Notes under the pieces: generated by a model
The model's input: only the letters and a program-made list of their open reading frames with translations
Told to the model about the DNA's origin: nothing
Database searches by the model: none
Shown here: positions 1 to 13,200 of the stretch, in pieces
How the letters are laid out: the number at the start of each line of letters is the position of its first letter
Numbering within the stretch: position 1 is the stretch's first letter
DNA from: Siphonodentalium dalli
Taxonomy: Eukaryota; Mollusca; Scaphopoda; Gadilida; Siphonodentaliidae
DNA: 64,000 nucleotides
Assembly: GCA_032622095.1 (NCBI GenBank)
Contig: CP136063.1
Location: forward strand, 67,907,897 to 67,971,896
Reading direction: 5' to 3'
Translations under genes and position numbers: made by a program

Positions 1-760
1 TGGTCACTATTGTATTGTAACATCTTTGTAGACAACGGGCCATGAATAGAGCACTGGGTTCATTGTTATCCTAATCGGATTAAGTCGCTCTCTTATATGT
101 TGCATAATATTTCCCTGTACAATTTTCTGACATTTTTTAATTATCTGAACATTGATATAAACTATAGATAATAACTATAGATATAGACTATAGATAGTGG
201 ATTTACCCAACTGTCTGAAATGGCAGAAAAATCCGATGACCCATGATGCTTACAAATTGTCATTTATGGGAATTTTGGGCAATAAAACAAGACAACAAGT
301 AATATTTTAATATACACATAAAAATGAAACAAATACTTTCTCAAAGTAACTTATACTTAACTTTATTTAATCTGGAAGACGTGTATATTTCACCGAAACT
401 CTGCTGGATCGACTTTATTTTTTCTTCAGTTTTACTGTCCCGATTTCTTGGGATTTTTGGTTTGCAAAGGGTCATATTCGGGTTTAAGCCCACTTGGATT
501 TTTGAGCTCAAATAAAACAAAGGCCCCTTGGGCCTAAACGCGGGTCAGTACGGTAAGCATCATGTAACAAAAGTAATCTGATTTTGATATGTTGGACTGA
601 TATCTATAAATGTGTAGGTCTGATGTCGTAAAATAATGTGACTTTTCCCACCAGGTGTATCTCCAACAAACACTCAAGGTTACACTATGTGCGCTAAACT
701 TGGCCAATAACTATGCTAAATGAGTCTATGACTTATCTCACAGGCAGTCTAAAACAAATA
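1..760. other. Left edge, NNT intron, nothing recognised
   Basis: AT-rich with a short CTATAGAT microsatellite (about 163-200) and a GGCCCCTTGGGCC palindrome near 523. I see no NNT exon or element with clear ends. Confidence 0.6.
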
Positions 761-904
761 CAGTAATGCCCTAAGTAATCGACTCCTCAGCCACAGCAGA
801 ATTATGGGTAACTTTTCAGGATTTAGTCGGAAATATGGCTTGTTGCCATTACTCATGGAATAATCCATTCAGCAAATAATGGGTCAAGTCAGCATATTAG
901 TTAG

Positions 905-1107
905 CCCTTTCATGATGGGAGGTGCGCTGGAGCAGCATTAAAGATCCTGTGCCAGTGCATTCTCTTATATAAGCGAGTCTCCCATAGGCTTACCAAGGTC
1001 AAGGTAAATATTGTTAGGCCAATGCATTCTCTAATATATGGGAGGCGCCCTATGGCTATTGGCACAGGGTTTTCGCAAACTTTCAAGACGCTCCAGGTAT
1101 GGAAGGG
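905..1107. mobile_element. piggyBac-like MITE, family B3
   Basis: Ends CCCTTTCATGATGGGA and complement of CCCTTCCATACCTGGAG, flanked by TTAG (901-904) and TTAA (1108-1111). It contains B-type GCATTCTCTTATAT palindromes. It begins 52 bases from NNT exon 10. Confidence 0.65.
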
Positions 1108-1159
1108 TTAAGCCAAAATATAATCAAATGTGATAGAAAATTTAAATAAATTAATTTAC

Positions 1160-1267
1160 CTAGACCAAGGCATGCAGCCATCTGTCCACACAGCTCTGGC
1201 GTGGGTTTGACGATACCAAGTGTTGCAGCAATACCAGCTGAAACTCCCATCATTCCAAGTGTATTTC
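1160..1267 (-). CDS. NNT: NNT coding exon 10 (last coding exon in the window)
   Basis: Acceptor CTTGCAG|GA, donor CTAG|GTAAAT. It encodes [20 protein letters not shown] then [16 protein letters not shown], a domain II helix pair. The transcript continues left, but positions 1-1159 show no further recognisable exon, so roughly 420 residues are coded outside the window. Confidence 0.94.
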
Positions 1268-4200
1268 CTGCAAGAAAAATGTCATATAAATTCAAATCCC
1301 ATAAACTGAACTGTTGATAGCTACAATTTGCATCCTTGAAAGTTTTAACCCTTTACCCAACAGAATGGCCCTATGCCAATGCATTCTCTTATATATGCAA
1401 GTCGACCATAGGTCGCCTCGCATATATAAGAGAATGCATTGGCTTAACACATTTTTTTAGGCCAATGCATTCTCTTATATATGCGAGGCGACCTATGGTC
1501 GACTCGCATATATAAGAGAATGCATTGGCACAGGGTATAACTGTAACTATCACAATGTGGTCAAGGAGCCGGTTCCAATGATATCCATATTTGTATGGTT
1601 CTATTGAGACAGACCGAAGATATTTTAGGCTGTTGAAGCTTTATTTGGCCGGTTTTGGCCGGTTTGTTGGGTAAAGGGTTAAACATACCAACAGACGATT
1701 ACATTCATGAGGTTATTGTAATTCCAAGCCAGGTTGGAGACAAGTTCCTCGACAACAATCACAATATAAGGATTCTTGCCGTAATTTGAAACATGTGGGA
1801 TGTTTCTAGATCATGCCATGAATCTCTACTCTGGATAACGCCCGTAGAGATCATATTCCAACAGTAAAAAACCTTGTAACTTTTTGAAGTTTTGACAGGG
1901 AACCTTATAGAGTCGAAAAATAACGCGGGGAATATATTTCTTAGTTGTTATCTGTTCCTTAATAATTTACTTCACTATAGGTGAATGTCTCAACTTAAAA
2001 TTGCATGTTTTTCTGACTTTTGTGAGCCAATATCGCAATAAACACCGAATTAAGTATCCAGGATAAATTCCATAATTGTAAGCGACGAAAGCAAAATCAC
2101 TCACAAATTCATTTAAATCGTGAAATTTTGAGTGGGGACCTTCGCCTACGGTGAAGTACATTATTAAGGAATATATAATAACTAAGAAATCTATTCCCCG
2201 TGTTATTTTTTCGACTTTATAAGGTTCCCTGTCAAAACTTCAAAAAGATCCAAGGTTTTGTACTGGTGGAATGTGATCTCAATGGGCGTTAGCCAGAGAA
2301 GAGATTCATGACATGATCTAGTATGTTTCTTGTGAGCTATCTTGATAGTGACTTTATTTCTATTGGGGACAAAAATAAAAATAGAATTATGCATCACACA
2401 ACAACAATTGACAAATTGAGAGCTTTCCGATGAATGGCAACAAGCCATATTTCCGACTAAATCCTGAAAAGTTACCCATAATTCTGCTCTGGTTAAGGAG
2501 TCGATTATTTAGGGCATTACTGTAGGTACACTTATTCCTGCTTCAGTAATCATGTTTTATTTATAAAAATAGACCAGTTATAATATCATGCCAATCATAT
2601 GTTAAAGATGTTTGTTAACACTTGTGGTGACACATGCTGGAGAATTCCAGTTAAATGAGGCATCATATGGTATATGGAATTTGAGCCGAAAAAATAAATG
2701 GATTTAAAAAATTGAAATCTAATAGTTCTGAGCTTTGAAAAGTGGGTTCCTCAACTCAAATCAAATATATTTTACCCCTGAAGACGAATAAATAGTCAAT
2801 TATGGGTGTTTAACAGGCCTGTCATTTGCAGAATGAGGTCCCCAGAGGGTGAATTTAGTGACACTATCCTGCACAGCCAGCTAGCATCACTAAATTCACC
2901 CTCTGGGGACCTCATTCAGCTTAGGACTCATCTTCTCTGGAAAGTTTCTTTATTATCAAATTTCTACAGAAACTTCTTCACATAGATTCTATTTCTTTTT
3001 TAGTTTAGTTTCTCTATATCGCCAAATTGGCAGATGACACATTGCATAATCGAGGTTCCCAATGGGTGCACATCACAATATTCACCATTTGGGATCTTCA
3101 ATCTCATCCTAGGTCTCCTCCCATAGCAGATGAGGCCTAAGCAGAATGAAGTCCTCAGAGGGTGAATTTAGTGATGCTAGTCCGCTGTGCGGGATAGCAT
3201 CACTAAATTCACCCTCTGGGGACCTCATTCTGCAAATGACAGGCACACTAAACTCAGACTTGATTAGACAACATTAGTAACCAAAGCTTGGTGTTAAATC
3301 GAACAGGGCATCTTTAATTTTGTTTGGTCTTACCAGGAGACGGGACCAATTTTTCAATTCATTGGGTGCTAAAATTTGCACTCGTCCCTCTTCTCAAAAT
3401 AATTATGGAGACTGTAATTGTTGATTAAATATTGAACTATTTTAAGGTTTATTTAGATCCTTTACCAATTCAGTTAAATTGTGGCATATTAAAGTGTAAC
3501 TGTACATAAGTCTATTCCACAATGACATTTTGTTTGAGAAAAACCCAACTTATGATTATAGTATGGGTGAAATATTACACCCGTCTTATGAATTACGGGA
3601 GCAAATAAATGCTCTCGCTTGTTTTCAGAAAGGACTGCCCGGGCTTACAGTGTAGGATAATTGCTGGGTACTAACCGATTCTTGCTGTAGATTGCGATGA
3701 CAGTCCAGTGAGAGCACCAACACAGCACAGAGAGGCTGCTAGGTAAGTCATCTGGTGGATATCTGGGTAAGCGCCGCTAGCAGCCATATAACTATATCCA
3801 CCCAGGAAGCTCACAAGTGGAATACCATACAGGTAGTTGTATTCTGGTGGGTCCTCTGAAAAATATAAATATTTGTTACATTGATCAATTTATTAATAGC
3901 TATGGTCACATTATAATTTCCGATTTGGAGGACATTGCCACAAGCCTTGAAATAGTGTGTCTGTCATTTGCAGAATGAGGTTCCCAGAGGGTGAATTTAG
4001 TGATGCTACCCCGCATAGCGGGCTAGCATCACTAAATTCACCCTCTGTGGACCTCATTCTGCAAATGACAGGCACACTATTTCAAGGCTTGCATTGCCAT
4101 ATATAAACAATTACAGCACAACTGAAATGATTCAAGATGGTAGTCTGAGATAGCAGTCTAGCTAGGAAATGTTTTTCTCCAATTATTTTCTATGGACTAG

Positions 4201-7200
4201 GACAGAAAATGTGGCTATTTTAGAACATTACAACAATTTTATTAGAAATATATCTTATCTTTTAAAACACTTAAAAGTTAAATATGTGCAACACAGGAAG
4301 CTTCTCTTGTGTATTTGGTAATGGTTGAAATGTATCTTGAAAATGAGTTCCATAGAAATGTTGTTGTTGGAAGTGCTTCCGGAAAGAGATAGAGCATCCT
4401 TAACAGATAGATTTCTAATGCTTCCGGGAGCATCTTTAACCCTTTGAACCCTGACGCCCCACAGTGATCGACACCCTGACCCGGGGCTCCCAGTGGTATT
4501 TCCGCTTAAATTAGACAGTGTCTAGTCGCATGGTGTTGATTATGTTCAAACTGTGACACAGGTCTGAAACTTTACAGGTTAGTCCCCCATGGATCAGCGA
4601 TCATTATAAGATCGCGAGACTTTGCCTCGCGGCAATTCCTTGGTAACGGTTGCTAGGTAACTACCCGGAATTGACTGGAAAATGTAAATATAGCTTATAA
4701 CATCGTTATTCAACCGCAGTGATTGCGTTTTTTTGATACAGGTAAAACCCTAACGTGAAATTTGAGATATACCCGACCAGAATAGTGAAACAAATATCCC
4801 ATTTATGGGTAACAATGGTTGCTAGGCAAATACCACTAATGATCGAATGACATTGCACTAACTATTCAGTGGTATGTTTTGCCTTAATTTAGACAGTGTC
4901 TATAGTCGCGTGGTGTTGGTTATGTTCAAAGGAGACACATAACTGAAACTGTACAGGCATGCTATGCATGCATGGACCATTGATCATTGTAAGACTTTGC
5001 CACCCGATCTCTCCTTAGAAACGGTTACTAGGCAACTACCTGACATTTGCAGGATAAACGAATTCTAGCTTTTAACGTTGTAATTATACATCAGCGAATT
5101 GCGTTTCGATGCAACCAATATCCTAATGTGAAATTTAAGATATACCTGACCATGTGCGAGTAAGTCAACTTGATATGCGATAGACATTTTGCCGCATGTG
5201 GCATAACAGACACTGATATTACAGAGACCATGAAGAAACAACGTAATTTCCCGTAACATATCGTGGCCCCATTGGTCGAGTAAGCTGTCTAGATTGTGTC
5301 TAATGAACATGTGAAACATGCAACTATATGTCATATATAGCGCCACAATTCACTTAAAACGCATTTTTCAAAATGAATTATAGCCTGCGCGCATGTGCAT
5401 ATTTTTCTACCCGTTTCTAGTGGGCAGCCAATCCATATACACACCTTTGCCAGCGCTGACTTCAATAGGCCCATTTAAATATATATATTATTTGGTATGT
5501 CGTGTATAACTACGTTATAAACCATTTATGTGTCATTGTGCTGGTCTGCGCATGCGCGAATAAATCAACTTGATAGGCGATAGACCCTTCCCCATATCTA
5601 GCAGAACACTGACTAATATACGCGAGGGTAATTTAAATTGAAATTTTGTGTCTAAATTATGTCTGTTCTGTACACACACGGGGAACACAAAATTATATGT
5701 CCTAAATATAGCGGCACAGTTCGCTCAAAATATTGTATGTTTTTGTAGATTATATGCTATGCGCATGCGCATATATTTCTACCCGATACTAGCGGCCAAC
5801 CATTCCATACGAACCATGGGCGCCGCTGACATATGTGGGGGCAATTTAAATATAAATCAGTGGGTCTGACGCTCGTTATACTATATATAAATTTGCTACC
5901 GAACCATGTCATCGCTGCACCAAAATATCGGTGTTACGGGATATAGTCACGGTTCGTTTGCACCTAAATATCGGTGTTACAGGTTCAACGGGTTAATAAC
6001 ATGGCAGGTTTTTAACGTATCTTGGAAGTGAAAATATGAAACAACTGAAAATAGTTATTTAACATGCCATATTGACATTTATTACATGATCCTACTCTTA
6101 TTCCATTCAACAAACCCATTCTATGAATAGAGGATATACAACGAGTCCCCAGTTCATAGTGTAATTCCATGAGAAATGGAATTATCATTATGCCTGGCCA
6201 TTATTTGTCACTTCGGGTTAAAAGTTCAATAATTTTTATGTCCAAAGTGAATTGTAATATGCATATCATATTGTGAGCAAAAATAGCGATATGTATCATA
6301 TCGTAGCAGGGGTCTATTGTAATAGTCCTAATATTTACCAGGTCTTTTGAACATGTTCAACATCCTTTGAGTCACAACGAAGCCACCACCAATGTTGATT
6401 GCTGAGATGAACGTAGCTACTGCAGCGAGTGACTGGGCAGTGCTGGATGGTAGAGTACCTCCTCCCATGAGAAGCAGGCCACCAGCAGCGGTGATGCCGG
6501 AAATGGCGTTGGTTACGGACATCAGTGGTGAGTGGAGAGCTGGAGTAACTCCCCATACAGTGTGATAACCTGCAAAACAGATCTATAACTACACAAACTA
6601 GATATGTGACTGTCCCCTGTCACAATGGGACTAAGGATACCCACCCCGCAGTGCAGAAAAGGCAGCAATACTAAAAAGAGATGGCTCTTTCGATCCTCAA
6701 ATTAAGTATACGTAATTTGGTAGCAGGAACACTATCGGCTGCTAAATATACATAATATCGTTATACATACTAAAAAACAATCAATGTAAAAAAGGGTTAT
6801 AACTTGATTAAAATAAGTCAACCAATCACGTAATCGCAGGTGCACAGGCTGGCATGGTGATAATTCAACTAAATACGTCCAACCAATCTCGTAATCATAG
6901 ATCCACAGGTTGTCATGGTGATAATTCAACTAAAAAAAGTCCAACCAATCTCGTAATCATAGATGCACAGGTTGTCATGGTGGTAAATATCTGTTCCAAA
7001 TTTCATAGAAATTGACCAGGAAACAAAGGAATACAAGCTTGCACAAAATGACAAAATTAAGTAAAACATTTCTAAGTCAGTAAAGGGTGATAACTATGGT
7101 AAAAAAGCTCAGATGGACTCATTAATACAGGTTCAGATGATGGTAAATAATTGTGCCAAGTTTCAAAAACATTGACCAATAAATGAAGTAACACAAGCTC

Positions 7201-10200
7201 AGATAAAATTACAGGGTTGCATATAGTTTCGAAGCTGAAAAAGGGAAATAACTCCATTAAAAAACCTGGACGGACCTTATAATTACAGGAGCACAGGTTC
7301 CCATGATACTAAATATTTGTGCCAAGTTTTAATGAAAATTGCCTGAAAAATGAAGGAATACAAGCTCAGAGAAAGTTGCATTCATGGAAGGAGAGATGGT
7401 CAGACAAACTGATTCCAGTATTCGCCCTCCCCCCCCCCCCCCCCCCATTATTTTATGCCTCTTATTTCAATTTGTTCTCCGAGGTCAAGCAGATTAAATG
7501 CCCTTGGAGATTTCAAGTTTCAAATTATCTGTGTTAGTTTGAACATTTCTGCCCAGTTTCGGGGCAGAGATGAATAAAGTAAATCCAGTGGCTGTATTCC
7601 TATATTAAAATGTTAATTCTTGAAGCAAGATTTCACGATTAAACTAATCAATGTTTGTAAAACAAAGTGTGGAAAACATTTATATATATGAAGAATAAAT
7701 AAAAGAGTTAAAATGGGACTGCATACTCACCAACAATTCCAGCCAAACCAAATGTGGAGACCATTGTGGTGAAAGCAGCGTTTGGCGATACAAGTCCCAG
7801 ACCTGGAAACATTGACAAAATAGATAGCAAAAGGAGAACTATAGTTGAAACAATATCTATTGCCAGTACCAGAGGAAAAAAATCTCAAACTATTTGTAAA
7901 TAGCAGTCCACTTTATTTGACCGGTGGCTTTCTTATAAATGAATAATGGGTAAATTCTAAGTCGACAAGGGCCATAACTCTGGTAACATTGATGGACCAA
8001 GCCGAAATTTGATCTATAACTAAAGTTATCATCCATAAACCAAAATAATTGGAAAATAGTTAGTCGACAAGGACCATAAGTCTGGTAATGAAAGTGTCAA
8101 TGACACTGTAGCTCAACTTGGGAAGGAGTTAATTTTTTGCTGAGCAATGAATAGAATGATAAAGAAGAAGGAATGTCAAAAAGTTACAGTAAAGGGCTTG
8201 TATTGTGCAGATGAAATTATTTCACCAATAAAGGTGGGATGCAGGGTGTGCCGATGGATTCAAATTTTAAATCCAAGATGGCTGAACAGTTTTCTTTAGA
8301 ATTGGAAAATATAGCTTTTACTCGATCAATTAGCATTGGAAATTTTAGAACCATTTGTTAATTATGGCCATTAGAAGTGAGAAGGTATTCAATCCTGTGA
8401 TCCCTCTTGTAACATACAGATCCTCTCAAAATAAGTGTCCCCCTCGACCCGCGTTGGAACCGCGTTCAGACCCCTCGACTGCGTTGGAACCGCGTTGAGA
8501 ATTAACCATAAATGCGGTTCTCTTGTTAACGCAACGTGGTCGCAACGTTACTCCAATGCGGTTGCAACGTTACTCCAACGCGGTCGAGGTAACCATCAAC
8601 GCAACATAATGTGGTCGGCATGACTGTCAATGCAACAAACGCGGTCGAGGTAACCGTCAATGCAACAAACACAGTCGAGATAACCGTCAACGAAATAGAA
8701 CGTTGCCAACATGATACAATGTTTTTTGGCATGGTGGGAGGCACGGGTTATGCATTATTGATTGGTGTTAAATGTTTTACATATACATTTTGAATTTTTC
8801 CGGAAAAAAAACTATTAAATAAATGTAGATCACGTTGATCGCGCTGCACGAATTACATTGTAATAGAGATGCAAACAAAAAACTTTGAGTTCAAGTCGCA
8901 ATGTACATACATGTGTTCTTTGAATATTTAATATTCAGCATCACATCCGATTAAAGGTCGATTACCTGTATGCCAAGGGTCCGATGTCATTTGAAATCTT
9001 CGTGATGATATGATAACACATACATGTACATGTGTAATCGATGTGGTAACCAATGAGTTGTCACTTTTACTGACAGACTGCGGATCAAAAGCCTGCCAGC
9101 TTGCCAATGAACTTAAATACAATATGGGGCGTGTCTTCAGTGAATACCAAAACTTCCAAATGCAATGAATGTTTAACAGGTAAGAATTAATTCAACAATG
9201 ATGGAAAGGCTAGATCACGAAATCATCCTGAGATGATGGCATGTAGCCGAATATGTGTACGTGAACACATGTACTTATCTACCTGGAGTTTTTAGGTCAA
9301 AAAATCGGAACACATGTTATTTAGTTTGCCTTATCTTATTTTATATTATCTGTGATTAAAATAGTGCGTGTATATGTAATATATTATAACATAATGTTTC
9401 CTACTTCTATCCTGACAACGTTGTTATACTGTATTGTATGTGTTTCAAGAAACATCCCAACGAGAGACCCCCGCCCTTGTATATGATCAAGCAACAAGCA
9501 TGTGTTCATTATCACGGAGTCAAAGGCTGAGTGAAATATGCGTAAAGGAAGATTATATGTAGAAACCAATAATTGTCAATAGTTTCACCCACGCAAAAAT
9601 ACATGTCAATTAAAATAGTACACATCAGGCTACTTTCTTCTTCTTGTATTAACTAACATTCTGGGGGCGATGGTGGTAGAATACGCAAACCAATTAATTA
9701 ACAGAGCTGCAGGTGTCTCAGATTAGTGTTTTCGCCGTTTGAAACACATAAATGTACGGAACCACACATACATATAACTTTCTTGTCAGTTGTGCATGTT
9801 CATCCGTGTAGGTACAAATTGCGTAATTGTCTACTTTTATTTTGTCAGTTCCGATGTCGGCCGAAACTGTATTCTATAGCATGTAACAATAAAGAGCATT
9901 CATATACTTTACGCCATGAACAAACGCCATGAAAAAAAACCCATGAAATTTTCCAGTCATTTTAAATTTTTCACACACGCTCGTTATTCATACCATCATA
10001 GCATATATTAAATAAACCAACAATAATAATAATAAAATAAACACGATTTGTGGTTTATGCTGAAGAATACCAGGACTGGATTATTCGGACTTTACTTAGC
10101 CTTTCGTCCATAGTTCGTAAAATATTATTCAGGGATCGGTGCCCTTTTGCAAGAAAAACCACAACTTCCCTATCGTGAACCTCTATTTGACCCTGATTTG

Positions 10201-13200
10201 ACCACGTGCTCGCGTGACATTGTCTCGTCTTTTGAAGTTATTATTAAATTTAGGTCAAAGGCCTTTCTGCATCCACATCTTTCTGGGGCAAGATATTATA
10301 TTACTGTGTAGCAATTTGGTGAAGATGACTCCTCCTACCAGCTTGTCTTCTGTATTGATTGACAGCACAGCAAATTTGGATATTAAATATCTGCCACACA
10401 CACGTGAGCGTCTCTCAAGTAGATTGACGTTCCAAATTTTTTTCCAATCAATGCACAGATGTTTGATAGTGGCCCGACATTTAATTTAATAGGGCGGTGA
10501 TGCTAATATTTTGTTCATTCTCTGTATGTCTGGATATTCCAATGCTTCCTCATAAGTATCTATTTCATCAACCGAAAACAGGACGACTTATTTCCAGTAA
10601 AGGGCTTATTTATTGTGTCGTCTTTGATATTTTTCCAACATCTGACATTTTGAACGGCATCCGAACGAAGACCAGGAGTTGGAAAATATCATGGAATTAT
10701 TCAAATGTGAAAGTAAATAAAACAAAATTAAAAGATACTATAAAGTTCCTAATTTCTTCCTAACAATTCACAGATGTATCTTCCTTTGATATTGTGCATG
10801 TCAGACATTTAATATCTGCCACGCACATGTGGACGTCTCTCAAGTAGACTGACGTTCCGAATTTTTTTCCAAACGATGCACAGGTGTTTGATAGTGGCCA
10901 AACATTTAATTAATAGGGCGGTGATTCTAATATATTGTCGATTCTCTGTCATGTCTGGGCATTCCAATGCTTCCTCATAAGTATTTATATATTATCAACC
11001 GGGAACAGGACGACTTATTTCCCTTAAAGGGCTTATTTATTGTGCCGTCTTAGATATTTTTCCGACATCATTTTGAACGGTGTCCGAACGGAGACCAGGA
11101 GTTGGAAAATAACACAGAATTATTCAAATGTGAACGTAAATAAAACAAAATTAAAAGATACTACAAAATAGGCTACGCAATTCAGCGCTACATTACGCGA
11201 CCTCGTTAAACTTCAACGTGGTCCTAACGTACACTCAACACGTTATCAACGCAACGACCGCGTTGCATTGACGCTACGACCGCGTTGTTAACGGCTGAGG
11301 ACCGCGTCAAAAGGGACTCTTATTTTGAGAAGGTCTGTATGATATCTATAGTGAAGCGTTCTTTAAAGTGGCATGCTCGTTTTAAATTTAAATATTTATT
11401 TATTTATAGTGTTACTTGTTTTAATGACACTCCCCTGTGTGGAGAGCATGCAACTATGCGGCTCCTTGGCTTTTTAGGTGAGGAAAATTTCTGACCATGG
11501 ATGAGTGTAAACTACAATCATGTGATCTATGAACAATACAAACAACATGTTAATTATAATGAAAATGAATTTATGGCTGGAGTCATAAATTCATTTTCTT
11601 TATAATTACCATGTTGTTTGTATCGTTCATAGATCACATGATTGTATTTTGCGCCCATCCTCTACTCAAATTCATTCCTTTGTTGCATATTTTTTGTTGA
11701 ATATAGTAGGGGATGGGTAGTCTCCCTTTAGACCAATTAATAAATAAAATTAGTTCTCACCAAGCACTCCTCCAAATCCTGTAGTGTAGACTAAGGAATC
11801 TTTCATGGTGTTAGCAAAGTAATTTGGAGGTGGAGGCGGGACTTTCTCGATCTCTACCTTTGATGCTGCAGCTACTGCAGTTACCTTTGGTGGTGGTGGC
11901 GGCCAGAGTTTCTTGCCCTGTAAGAAGAACATAAATTCCCTAAATATTCATTTCACATATGGTGGTTGATTCATTTTCACACCTAACTGCTTCTTGCTAG
12001 GAGCACAATTTTACCACATAAATTGAATTGAGTGGTGTTATCCTCAAAGTATTGTGTTAAGAAACCATGCATGCAACAGCTGTGTGGATGAATATTAAAT
12101 TATTTGGATGTACTTTGGCAGTGCCACTGTCAGTGAAGGTATCTGGTGACTGGCGTTGAATAATATGAATTTTCATAAATCGAATATTTCACTTCTTGAA
12201 TTCATAAATAGAGGATATGAAATGAGTGTTTCTCTCATATGATATTTATGAAACGAGTCTAAGAATTTTCAGTTTTCTCGAGCCTCCGGCTTAATAATGG
12301 TATACAATCTCGTTTATATTTGCAATAACCCTTTCATGACGGGAGCCTGTGCCAAAGCATTCTCTTATATATGCGAGAATGCAATGCAATGCATTGGCCT
12401 CACAATATTTTAATTTTTTCTTACATTCTTTAACAATTTTTATAATTTTTTCTTACATTCTTCAACAATTTTTTACATTTTTTCATACATTCTTTAACAA
12501 TTTTTTACATTTTTTTCATACTTTCTTTAACAATTTAAAAAAATAATATAAAATTTGTTAGGCCATCGACGTGGTCCAATTCAACACATCTGTAGAATCC
12601 CTTGAAACAAAGATGACACGATTATGCATTTTATCTTCTGCAAATTAGGGGCTAAGCAGAATGAGGTCCCCAGAGGGTGAAATGGGCGACGCCAGTCTGC
12701 TGTGCAGGACCTCATTCTGCAAATGACAGACACACTATTTGAAATAGGGTGTCTGTCATTTGCAGAATGAGGTCCCCAGAGGGTGAATTTAGTGATGCTA
12801 CCCCGCATAGCGGGCTAGCATAACCAAATTCACCCTTTGGGAACCTCATTCTGCTGAGGTGTAAGCAGAATGAGGTCCCCAGAGGGTGAATTTGGTGATG
12901 CTAGCTTTATGCAGGCTAGCATCACTAAATTCACCCTCTGGGGACCTGATTCTGCAAATGACAGACACACTATTTGCAGGCTTGAATGAGAATAGCAAAC
13001 TTACGTCATGTAAGATGATGGAACCCCTGACAACCTCGTCTTCCAGATTAATATTGAAATGCTCTTTCTCTCCTGTAACAGAAAATGAATAAGGATTAAC
13101 TGCCAAGCTAATGTGTTTGATTGACGACAGCAACGACTGTTAATAGTCCTTCCCAGGAGACGGGAGCGATTGTTCTCGCACCCGTTCCCACTCGCAATTT

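Larger units (their letters stand above)
761..2522. mobile_element. Family C (Tc1/mariner-like) MITE split by nested insertions
   Basis: The left arm 761-862 (CAGTAATGCCCTAAGTAATC...) and right arm 2419-2522 are the two halves of one foldback element. In intact copies they are a few bases apart. Here a B3 MITE, NNT exon 10, a B1 MITE and a family E element lie between them. Chance clustering of two half copies is an alternative. Confidence 0.5.

Noticed and set aside
10214-10763. Two consecutive frames of 91 and 88 residues
   Set aside because: They fall in the duplicated segment of the 8.4-11.3 kb element and the second copy does not preserve them.
12581-13133. Repeated frames containing [15 protein letters not shown] (also at 16522, 16680, 20606, 30432, 57871, 60716)
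   Set aside because: They are translations of the family A hairpin in different places and frames, not a protein family.
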